Source of the DNA: WLMZ01 sp037139095
Lineage (GTDB): Bacteria; Actinomycetota; Acidimicrobiia; Acidimicrobiales; Ilumatobacteraceae
Assembly: GCA_037139095.1 (NCBI GenBank)
Contig: JBAXHD010000063.1
Location: 1-11,770 of the forward strand
Length of the DNA: 11,770 bases
Direction: 5' to 3'
Below, piece by piece: positions 1 through 5,939 of the stretch (positions are counted from its first letter, which is position 1; every line of letters starts with the position of its first letter). Position numbers and translations under genes: made by a program. The notes beneath the pieces were generated by a model, which saw only the letters and a list, made by a program, of their open reading frames with translations, made no database searches and was not told where the DNA came from.

Positions 1-158
1 AGAACACAACTGGCATCATCGGGCCGTGCATCTACGGCACGAAGTATTTCGCCTCGCAGTGCTCGCCACGGTGGGCCCACTCGCTTGCCTCTACGCCTTG
101 TCGAGCACGTTCAGTCCGTTCTTGTATTTCAAGTTCTAGAGCCGCCCACGCGAGCAAC
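1..158. other. Left-edge stretch with no supported gene
   Basis: This 158-base stretch follows the end of the FkbM gene on the minus strand. I see no recognisable gene. One minus-strand frame (160 down to 32) is open for 42 codons and reads as a charged, Glu/Arg/Ala-rich helix-like segment, with a possible TTG start at 157 and a TAG at 34-32. Directly after that TAG, in the same frame, ATG at 31-29 opens ten codons (MHGPMMPVVF) that run off the window and could be the start of the next operon gene. No Shine-Dalgarno sequence supports either start. The plus-strand open frame here continues into the antisense of the FkbM gene and is a shadow. Confidence 0.3.
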
Positions 159-1211
159 TCACTTGCTTGAACGAAACCGCCGAGCGATTGCCCGCAACCA
201 AGAGTCAATCTTGTTGAGCAGTGATCGAGATGATTCCATCGTCGCGCGAATCTGCTCGCGTTCTGCCTCTAACGAATGCGCGTATTCCGCTGCGGCGCGG
301 TTGCCCTCACGCAATTCGACGCGCTCGGACTCGAGCGATCGGTTATAGACCTCGGCTTGATCGAGCCGGTCGCGCAGCAACAAGCGATCGGCTTCAAGCG
401 ACCGACAATAGGTCTCGGCGATGTCGGACTTGTCGCGAAAGAGTTGCAGCTCGGCCTCGAGACTCTCGGCGTATTCACGAGCAACCGTCTCACGATCTTT
501 GTGGAGCTGAACAGTGTACGACTCCCAGGAATCAAAGACGTTGGCGGGGGTCGAAAGCACAGACACGATCTCGTCAAGATCGTTGCGAACGTAGAAGCGA
601 TTCAGACCATCGAAGAGGGTCATTACGTAGCCGGCATCGAGCACCACATGTTCCCAAGCGTGATGCGACTGCTCTAGGGAGTTCGGCACTGTCGACTCGA
701 TAACAAGCACCCACGGCTGATGCTTCGCGAGGTTGGCGTTGGCGATGACGATGTCTTCCATGCCCTCGACATCGACCTTGAGCACGTGCACTTGCCCTGG
801 CTCAAAACGGGAAAGGATTGTGTCGAGAGTGACGAGCTCTACCTCGAACGGTGTGAACTTCTGACCGGCGGCCTCATACCTTGCAACGAGTTCACGGTCC
901 CATGTGGTGGCTCCACGATTCTCAAGCGGCGCCTCAAACAACGTGATGCGCCCAGATTCGCCTCCTACGGCAACCTGCAGCGTGATGTCGCGAGGGCGCT
1001 GCTCAACAAGCAACTGCGCCTCTCGGGCCATCGGCTCAACGTTGATACCAGTCCACCCCGCGAGATACAGCGTGTAGGTGGCGTTTTCGAGCACTGGGTG
1101 ACCGGCACCGATATCGATATACGTGCCGTGATCGATCAAGTCGATGAGGCGTGAAAGGACAACATCCTCGAGATTCTGAGAATACGAAGTAGTTCTCAAC
1201 TTGCCGTTCAC
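159..1211 (-). CDS. FkbM-family methyltransferase with C-terminal coiled coil
   Basis: A 350-residue SAM-dependent methyltransferase of the FkbM family, which typically O-methylates sugars or polyketide hydroxyls. The N-terminus has the family opening SYSQNLEDVVL (residues 9-19). The SAM-binding motif I is YIDIGAGHP (31-39) with acidic NVEP at 57-60, and the hallmark LKVDVEGMED spans 144-153. The catalytic domain ends near residue 215. Residues about 244-324 are a long coiled coil built from four exact 21-residue repeats, each carrying SLE at 250, 271, 292 and 313 and Tyr three residues earlier at 247, 268, 289 and 310. A basic amphipathic tail, IDSWLRAIARRFRSSK, closes the protein. The start is GTG at 1211, whose GTGA overlaps the stop of the 88-residue gene upstream, so it is probably translationally coupled. 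It is the last clear gene of the minus-strand operon. Substrate is unknown; the coil suggests a scaffolding, membrane-docking or chain-length role (inference). Confidence 0.9.
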   Translation of the reverse strand: MNGKLRTTSYSQNLEDVVLSRLIDLIDHGTYIDIGAGHPVLENATYTLYLAGWTGINVEPMAREAQLLVEQRPRDITLQVAVGGESGRITLFEAPLENRGATTWDRELVARYEAAGQKFTPFEVELVTLDTILSRFEPGQVHVLKVDVEGMEDIVIANANLAKHQPWVLVIESTVPNSLEQSHHAWEHVVLDAGYVMTLFDGLNRFYVRNDLDEIVSVLSTPANVFDSWESYTVQLHKDRETVAREYAESLEAELQLFRDKSDIAETYCRSLEADRLLLRDRLDQAEVYNRSLESERVELREGNRAAAEYAHSLEAEREQIRATMESSRSLLNKIDSWLRAIARRFRSSK

Positions 1212-1474
1212 TCAGACTGTTCTAGCACTCTCAGACGACGGTCCAACTGCTCGAGCAGCACCGATTGCGCCTGCAACTGATCTGCTACCGATGCAGAGAC
1301 GGCACCCACAAGAGACATCAGTTCTTGGATCGATCGGTCGGTTGCAAGCTCGTGAGCGTGAATGGCATCTTGCTCCGCGACGTTTGGCTGCAAGCTGGGC
1401 TGCACCACGCGGCGTACGAACCGATCGGCAATCCGACGGACAAGTCGCTTATCGGCGGCAGTCGAACTAGACAT
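1208..1474 (-). CDS. Small coiled-coil protein, unknown function
   Basis: An 88-residue protein I do not recognise. An in-frame ATG at 1492 would add six residues, but I prefer ATG at 1474: GGAG lies eight bases upstream (1486-1483) and the start then overlaps the stop of the 789-residue transferase by 8 bp. The N-terminal third is basic (KRLVRRIADRFVRRVV), and the C-terminal half is an uninterrupted amphipathic helix rich in Leu, Val and Gln ending LLEQLDRRLRVLEQSE, a likely coiled coil. There is no signal peptide or membrane segment. Its stop overlaps the GTG of the FkbM gene in GTGA. In position and composition it resembles a detached N-terminal helical extension of an FkbM or glycosyltransferase protein, so it may pair with the FkbM coiled coil; that is inference. 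Confidence 0.7.
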   Translation of the reverse strand: MSSSTAADKRLVRRIADRFVRRVVQPSLQPNVAEQDAIHAHELATDRSIQELMSLVGAVSASVADQLQAQSVLLEQLDRRLRVLEQSE

Positions 1475-3836
1475 TGGCTCTGCTCCAAACATGTTGTAGT
1501 CGTTGCTTCATCCGCTGACCGGTGGCCTCGGGCGAAAAGTGGGTTTCGATATGGGCTTGCGCAGCGCGTCCGAGAGCCTGCGCAGCAATGGGGTCGCTGA
1601 ATACCTTGCGCATGGCTGCGGCTGCTTCATCAAGATCGGGCTCGGACCAGAGCGAGTCGGCCGGGTACGGATCTTGACCGGCACCGATTTTCCGCGGTGT
1701 CCATCCAATGAGATGCGCCGTGGCATCGGTCATGAAGTCGAGGTTGCCCGAATAGTTCGTGGCGATGACGGGCTTGCCCAACGCCATCGCCTCAGCCATG
1801 GTGAGGCCAAGACCTTCGGCGCGATGCAACGAGACGTAGCAATCGCAGTTAGCCATCAGCGCTCCCGAGCGGGCTGCTGAAAAGTACTCGTCGATGATGA
1901 TGATGTCGGAACGATGTCGGCTGGCCCAGCGAAGGCGCTCGAGATCGTTCAAGCACTGCTGCCCGTTGATGACCTTGAGCACCAGAACCGGGCCCTCGTT
2001 GGGGGCAAACGCTCGCGAGAAGGCCTCGATCAATCCGATTGGATTCTTACGATCGAGGCGGCTGAGTAGGTCGAAAGAGAACAAGAACATGAATCGGTCG
2101 TCGAGTCCGAAATCGGCGCGGGTCAACTCGGTGTCTACTGGTGGGGCCACAAGCGGCAACTGCATGTGAACAATTGGAACCGTCGGGTTCACTGCCTCGA
2201 GGGCGTTCTTGATGTGCAGCGTTGCGGCCCACACTTCGTCGACAAGTTCGAACGCATCGTGATAACGAACCGGGAAGGTGTCAACCTCCCAGAACCACTG
2301 ACCGATTACATAGCGGCCATCGAAGAAGCCGCTCGAGAATTCGTCCTTCACTAATTTGAACTGATCGGCGTTCACAGCCATCAGCGTGGTGTCGTACATG
2401 GCTGCGCCAGATGTGACATAGGCGTGGTCTTGGCGACTCGTGGTGCGTTTGCACGCAATGGCCGAAACCGGAACCCCTGCCGCGGCGAGCGCCGAGCTGG
2501 CGAGACGACCCGCCTCGCCGACTCCGAGTTCGGCATGTAGATATCCAACAAGATCAACGCCGCCGGGATGCTTGCCGACGCTGCGTGCCAACGAGACTTC
2601 GCCATCGAGATCGCTCTGATCGAGCGACGCAAGCATTCGAACCGACGCGTGCTCCCTTCGACCGGCCACGGCTTGCCACTTCAACATGTTGGTCGGATTG
2701 CCGAGAGCCACTTCGGGGAACGCGTCTCGAAGGTCGGCGCGCTGCCTCCAGATCGCCTCGAGATAACGCGGCAATCGACGAGGGTTCTTCGGGTCTACGT
2801 CGCGAAGCCACGCGCAGAACTTCTCGCGCCCACCTTCAAGAAACGGCGATGGAGGTAGCTCATGCCCGAGCTTGTCGGCCAGCAACAATTCGGCATGGAA
2901 CATCTTGCGGATTGCAGGCTCAAGAGGGAACCCAGGGAAGGCCTCGGCCCAGCCATATGGTGCCGGAGGCGCAGCGCCGAAACCGGCCGCCCGAAGAGCA
3001 GCGCCGTACTCGTTGCACAGGTCGCCAAGCACCATTGATTCGCTCATCAATGTGCGCGGCTGCTCTGGTTGGTACTTGCTCAGCCAGTGCGGGGCCTTGG
3101 GGTCATAACCCGAGAAGTGGAAGAACCGCAACACGCTGTCGTCGATCATCGGCGTGTCACCATCGAGCCAGAGCCGACGCTGATCGATGTTCCAGTAGGC
3201 CACGTTGTATGCAGTGCTGCGCTCGATGTGCGGGGCGAAAATTGGCACCGCCAGATCGATCCAACGTTGATCAGTGAACAGTTGGTTCGAGGGGTCGATC
3301 AGCGCATCGCGTCGAAGGCGTTCGGCCCACCAGTCGAGAAATGGGATCGCCGCTTTGGTGACGCCGATGTAGCCAAGGTTGTACACACCGGCTTGCATGA
3401 TGTGCGCCTCGGTTGGACCCGTGCCGTTGCGGGCGATGGGCTGCAGGCAATGCGGAGTCAACGACATGCCCGCGTTCACGGTGGACTCAATCAATGGGTC
3501 GAGCGGCTGAAAGACAAAAATGTCTGGGTCGATATAGAGCACGCAGTCGGCAGACCGCAGCAACTGGCGCAACACGTAAGGCTTTACCGAGGTGGCGAAC
3601 TCGGTGACGTCGTAGCCAGTGGCCATGTACTGCCAACCTTCATCGCCAAGGTCGATGTCGGTGATGGGCAGGATCTCGAAGCATTCGTTTTCGAGGCTTC
3701 TCGTCTCAATGGGCTTATCGATGAAGGCCACAACGAAGCGGGCATCAGGGTGCTGATCGAGGAAGGACCGAGCGAGCACTCGAGCAAGTGGGAGGTAGTT
3801 GTGCGCGATGATCGTGCACGCGACGAGTTCGGTCAT
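1467..3836 (-). CDS. Two-domain glycosyltransferase (GT-A-like plus GT4-like GT-B)
   Basis: A 789-residue cytoplasmic protein that joins two glycosyltransferase modules. Residues 1 to about 340 look like a GT-A nucleotide-sugar transferase: ACTIIAHNYLPLARVLARSF near the N-terminus, VLYIDPDIFVF (99-109) with a DPD metal-binding motif at 103-105, NQLFTDQRWID (184-194) and HFSGYDPK (240-247). After a helical linker (about 340-425), residues 428-789 form a GT-B module of the GT4 type: GYLHAELGVGEAGR (431-444), then AEGLGLTMAEAMALGKPVIA (673-692) with the E-x7-E pair Glu674/Glu682 that contacts donor sugar in this family. Both active sites look intact, so one chain may add two different sugars in succession. 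No membrane segment or signal peptide is visible. The ATG at 3836 overlaps the stop of a possible 30-codon ORF (ATGA); the ribosome site before it is weak (GGGA). Donors and acceptor are unknown. Confidence 0.9.
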   Translation of the reverse strand: MTELVACTIIAHNYLPLARVLARSFLDQHPDARFVVAFIDKPIETRSLENECFEILPITDIDLGDEGWQYMATGYDVTEFATSVKPYVLRQLLRSADCVLYIDPDIFVFQPLDPLIESTVNAGMSLTPHCLQPIARNGTGPTEAHIMQAGVYNLGYIGVTKAAIPFLDWWAERLRRDALIDPSNQLFTDQRWIDLAVPIFAPHIERSTAYNVAYWNIDQRRLWLDGDTPMIDDSVLRFFHFSGYDPKAPHWLSKYQPEQPRTLMSESMVLGDLCNEYGAALRAAGFGAAPPAPYGWAEAFPGFPLEPAIRKMFHAELLLADKLGHELPPSPFLEGGREKFCAWLRDVDPKNPRRLPRYLEAIWRQRADLRDAFPEVALGNPTNMLKWQAVAGRREHASVRMLASLDQSDLDGEVSLARSVGKHPGGVDLVGYLHAELGVGEAGRLASSALAAAGVPVSAIACKRTTSRQDHAYVTSGAAMYDTTLMAVNADQFKLVKDEFSSGFFDGRYVIGQWFWEVDTFPVRYHDAFELVDEVWAATLHIKNALEAVNPTVPIVHMQLPLVAPPVDTELTRADFGLDDRFMFLFSFDLLSRLDRKNPIGLIEAFSRAFAPNEGPVLVLKVINGQQCLNDLERLRWASRHRSDIIIIDEYFSAARSGALMANCDCYVSLHRAEGLGLTMAEAMALGKPVIATNYSGNLDFMTDATAHLIGWTPRKIGAGQDPYPADSLWSEPDLDEAAAAMRKVFSDPIAAQALGRAAQAHIETHFSPEATGQRMKQRLQHVWSRANV
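1483..1486 (-). promoter_or_regulatory. Shine-Dalgarno site choosing the 1474 start
   Basis: GGAG on the minus strand, eight bases before ATG at 1474 and only four bases inside the longer reading from ATG at 1492. It favours the shorter, 88-residue version of the coiled-coil protein. The site lies inside the last codons of the upstream glycosyltransferase. Confidence 0.55.
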
Positions 3837-3925
3837 GATCCCAACTCACAGCGGCGGTCGACATCTGATTTCGTTCGATCTCGCTGCGGGGGGTTAGGCA
3901 TTGCGGCCAGCATAGCGAACTGCAT
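3833..3925 (-). CDS. Possible 30-residue linking ORF
   Basis: The 88 bases between the DUF2304 gene and the large glycosyltransferase contain an open frame that fits the gap exactly. Its ATG (3925-3923) overlaps the upstream stop in TGATG, and its TGA (3835-3833) overlaps the downstream start in ATGA. The product would begin MQFAMLAAMPNPPQRDR and continue KSDVDRRCELGS: a short hydrophobic head, then a charged tail with one Cys. It resembles no family I know and has no good Shine-Dalgarno site of its own. It may be a real small protein, a coupling device that delivers ribosomes to the next start, or chance. The double overlap is seen directly; the function is inference. Confidence 0.35.
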   Translation of the reverse strand: MQFAMLAAMPNPPQRDRTKSDVDRRCELGS

Positions 3926-4326
3926 CAGTTGTGTTTTTGGCTTCCATCGGCGTCTGTCGACGCGCTGTCAGCGATGAGCTTTGACTTCAAACGAAAGATC
4001 TCTTCTTCATGAATCGCGCTGGCCTCAGCAAGCGTTCGCACGTGTTCGATCAACCCTGAGACCGAGATGGAGAGCTGGACCGTGATCGCAAGCAGCCCAA
4101 GCATTGCAAGCGCTAACACCACGGCCACTGTGTCTACGTGAAGCAAGCGCGCAATCGGATCCAAGAGCCCTGTAAACACGCCGCCGAGCACGATGCATCC
4201 GGCAACAAACAGCCAGCCGAGCGTGTATCGCATCGACAAATTGCCGCGCCGAGAGATGAGCACCACGAGCACCACAAACAACAGGCCAAAGGCTGCAGTG
4301 AGCAGAATCTGTAACAGATGGTTCAT
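3925..4326 (-). CDS. DUF2304 family membrane protein
   Basis: A 133-residue integral membrane protein of the DUF2304 type. Three hydrophobic segments are visible at about residues 3-25, 33-55 and 66-86. A short basic loop, SRRGNLSMRYTLGW, lies between the first two and carries the Arg and Trp typical of the family. After the third segment comes an amphipathic tail (about 90-118, LIEHVRTLAEASAIHEEEIF) that is probably coiled coil and cytoplasmic, then a polar end. DUF2304 genes commonly follow a GT2 polyprenol-phosphate sugar transferase, and that is so here: the ATG at 4326 overlaps the GT2 stop in ATGA. The neighbouring transferase lacks membrane helices, so this protein plausibly anchors it or aids lipid-sugar handling (inference). 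The molecular function of the family is not established to my knowledge. Confidence 0.85.
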   Translation of the reverse strand: MNHLLQILLTAAFGLLFVVLVVLISRRGNLSMRYTLGWLFVAGCIVLGGVFTGLLDPIARLLHVDTVAVVLALAMLGLLAITVQLSISVSGLIEHVRTLAEASAIHEEEIFRLKSKLIADSASTDADGSQKHN

Positions 4327-5090
4327 GCGGGCGATCCCGTGGAAGTCGACATCGACGACCTTGGCGACGCTGCAGCGAACTCGGTGTACTTACGGCTCGA
4401 GCCGATGCCGAGCGCCAACAACGCGCGAGCGAGGTAGCGCACCGACGCTGCGGGTCCTGCCGAGGCGACACCGCCGGCACGCTCGTGCATCGTGACTGGC
4501 GTCTCCATCACGGAGTACCCGCGGCGGCCTGCCAGAACCAACACCTCGAACGTGTCGCCCAGATAGTGCACCGGGTACGAACGAGCGAACTCAGAAAGCA
4601 ACGGCTCACGGATCACGCGAAGCCCCGATGAAGCATCACTCATCTGGCGCCCAGCCGCACGAGACGCAATTCTCGCAAGCAACCGCATAGGAATCCGCCG
4701 CAACCAAGTGGCCTGAAACCCTTCGCCAGAGCCGAAACGAGTGCCCACCAGGAGATGCGAATCGTTGTCTTGAGCAAACTGCAGCATTCTCTGCAACTCG
4801 GACGGATCATGTTGACCATCGGCATCACATTGAATTGCTGTGTCGTATCCGTTCGCGAGCGCCCATCGAAATCCGCAACGAAGAGCACCGCCAACTCCGA
4901 GATTCATCGGAAGTTTCACCACGTAGGCCCCGGCCGATCGCGCTAGGGCTGCGGTGTTGTCACGCGACCCGTCGTCGACAACGAGCACGTCGAGCCCGCT
5001 CGCGATAATTCCGCTCACGACCCACTCGACGGTCGCGGCCTCGTTGAAGGCGGGTACGACCACAAGAGTCGAGCGTCGTTCCGGCACCAC
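4323..5090 (-). CDS. GT2 polyprenol-phosphate sugar transferase-like
   Basis: A 255-residue GT-A enzyme of glycosyltransferase family 2, of the DPM/GtrB-like group that transfers a sugar from NDP- or GDP-sugar to a polyprenyl phosphate on the inner face of the membrane. Motifs: VVVPAFNEAATVEWV (10-24), LVVDDGSRDNTAALA (36-50), NLGVGGALRCG (63-73), CDADGQHDPSEL (88-99) with the metal-binding DAD, and SDASSGLRVIRE (151-162). No transmembrane helices follow the catalytic domain; the adjacent DUF2304 protein probably supplies membrane contact. The start is GTG at 5090. A second GTG follows directly, no Shine-Dalgarno site is seen upstream, and a CATACT element ends six bases before it, so the message may be leaderless. 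It is the first gene of the minus-strand operon. The sugar and lipid specificity cannot be read from sequence. Confidence 0.88.
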   Translation of the reverse strand: MVPERRSTLVVVPAFNEAATVEWVVSGIIASGLDVLVVDDGSRDNTAALARSAGAYVVKLPMNLGVGGALRCGFRWALANGYDTAIQCDADGQHDPSELQRMLQFAQDNDSHLLVGTRFGSGEGFQATWLRRIPMRLLARIASRAAGRQMSDASSGLRVIREPLLSEFARSYPVHYLGDTFEVLVLAGRRGYSVMETPVTMHERAGGVASAGPAASVRYLARALLALGIGSSRKYTEFAAASPRSSMSTSTGSPA

Positions 5091-5096
5091 GCAGCA

Positions 5097-5102
5097 AGTA
5101 TG
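5097..5102 (-). promoter_or_regulatory. Possible -10 element of the minus-strand operon
   Basis: CATACT on the minus strand ends six bases before GTG at 5090. With usual spacing, transcription would begin at or next to the start codon, giving a leaderless mRNA, a common arrangement in actinobacteria. No convincing -35 is visible at 16-18 bases (the hexamer there is TTCGGC). This call rests on position more than on consensus. Confidence 0.25.
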
Positions 5103-5142
5103 GCATATTCGCCGGAGTGGCCGAACGACAACTGGACCGGCC

Positions 5143-5156
5143 GCAAAACGGTGTAC
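5143..5156 (+). repeat. 14-bp direct repeat, copy 1
   Basis: GCAAAACGGTGTAC, identical to the copy at 5218-5231 and starting 75 bp before it, about seven helical turns. This copy includes the left arm of the palindrome at 5149-5169, so the repeat probably marks a second, half-site binding position for the same regulator. Confidence 0.6.
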
Positions 5157-5169
5157 ATCGTGTACACCG
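5149..5169. promoter_or_regulatory. Perfect palindrome, candidate operator
   Basis: Arms CGGTGTACA and TGTACACCG form a perfect 9-bp inverted repeat around a TCG spacer. It lies in the divergent region, 59 bp upstream of the GT2 start and 125 bp upstream of the sulfotransferase start. The size and symmetry fit the operator of a dimeric helix-turn-helix regulator. There is no T-run, so a terminator is unlikely. No regulator gene is present in the window. Confidence 0.5.
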
Positions 5170-5217
5170 CGTTCAGTGCCGTCGCCGATTATTCGTCACA
5201 GAGAACCCCATCGAGCG

Positions 5218-5231
5218 GCAAAACGGTGTAC
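5218..5231 (+). repeat. 14-bp direct repeat, copy 2
   Basis: GCAAAACGGTGTAC, identical to 5143-5156. Here the right palindrome arm is absent; the sequence continues TTTTCGACTTG. It lies 63 bp before the sulfotransferase start, well placed for a regulator acting on the plus-strand gene or for looping with the full palindrome. Confidence 0.55.
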
Positions 5232-5294
5232 TTTTCGACTTGTCTCGAGGACAGCCCGGCACATGGCTCGCTCCCGTAACGGCGGAAGGTCTTT

Positions 5295-5939
5295 GTGTTG
5301 AATAACTCTGAAACGATCAGGTGGGTCGTCGCTGCAGGTGGCTACCGAAGTGGCTCTACCCTGCAGTACAACTTGCTCGGCGAGTATCTCGAAGCTGCCA
5401 ACTTTGGCGCTCGTGTTGGACTCGTGAATCCAGATGATCTCCAAGCGATCAGCGAGCGGCCGTGGTCACCCACCGACGGCATCGGAGTAGCGAAGACACA
5501 TCATGTGGTCGAGGGCTTTCGCCACTTTGAGCGTCCTCGGGCTTGGGAAGCAGAGGTGCTCGCGCGTCGGGCACGACCAATCTCCACGGTTCGCGACATA
5601 CGCGGCACTCGTCGCTCGATGTGCCGCAAGTTCGGCTACACCGACGACACCCTCGATGCCTCCATCGAATGGCGCGAGAACATTGCCAACCAACGGAGAT
5701 GGGCCGAGCTTGGCGCATTCGAGCAGCGATACGAACTGCTCGTCGACGAACCCGTGCAGGCCCTGGTCGAGTTGTGTATCGCTCTTGATCTGCCGTGGAG
5801 TTCTGATTCGGCGCAGCACGCTGCCTCCGCTACAGATCGAAACAACGCGATCAACGTGACGCAGCAGACCGAGCGTGGGACATGGGATCCGCTCACGCTG
5901 CTGCATTGGGATCATCTCGAAATCGACGCAACGCCTTAG
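5295..5939 (+). CDS. Sulfotransferase-like P-loop protein
   Basis: A 214-residue soluble protein with the layout of PAPS-dependent sulfotransferases, which move sulfate from PAPS to a sugar or lipid hydroxyl. Near the N-terminus AAGGYRSGSTLQYNLL (13-28) is the 5'-phosphosulfate loop, with KTHH (67-70) at the usual position of a K-x-H active-site segment. STVRDIRGTRRSMCRKFGY (97-115) corresponds to the 3'-phosphate-binding region with Arg100 and Ser108. The protein is shorter than the usual 250-300 residues, and the C-terminal part is not well conserved to my eye. The start is GTG at 5295, five bases after GGAAGG (5284-5289); TTG at 5298 is also possible. Its TAG overlaps the stop of the convergent methyltransferase by 4 bp. 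It sits in a glycan locus, so a carbohydrate or glycolipid substrate is likely. A kinase-like P-loop function cannot be excluded. Confidence 0.7.
   Translation: MLNNSETIRWVVAAGGYRSGSTLQYNLLGEYLEAANFGARVGLVNPDDLQAISERPWSPTDGIGVAKTHHVVEGFRHFERPRAWEAEVLARRARPISTVRDIRGTRRSMCRKFGYTDDTLDASIEWRENIANQRRWAELGAFEQRYELLVDEPVQALVELCIALDLPWSSDSAQHAASATDRNNAINVTQQTERGTWDPLTLLHWDHLEIDATP

Noticed and set aside
720..1154. A 144-codon plus-strand open frame opposite the FkbM gene
   Set aside because: It is antisense to the conserved SAM-binding region, with no family resemblance.
3069..3977. A 302-codon plus-strand open frame
   Set aside because: It lies almost wholly antisense to the clearly coding glycosyltransferase and has no recognisable motif. 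Long antisense frames are expected at this G+C.
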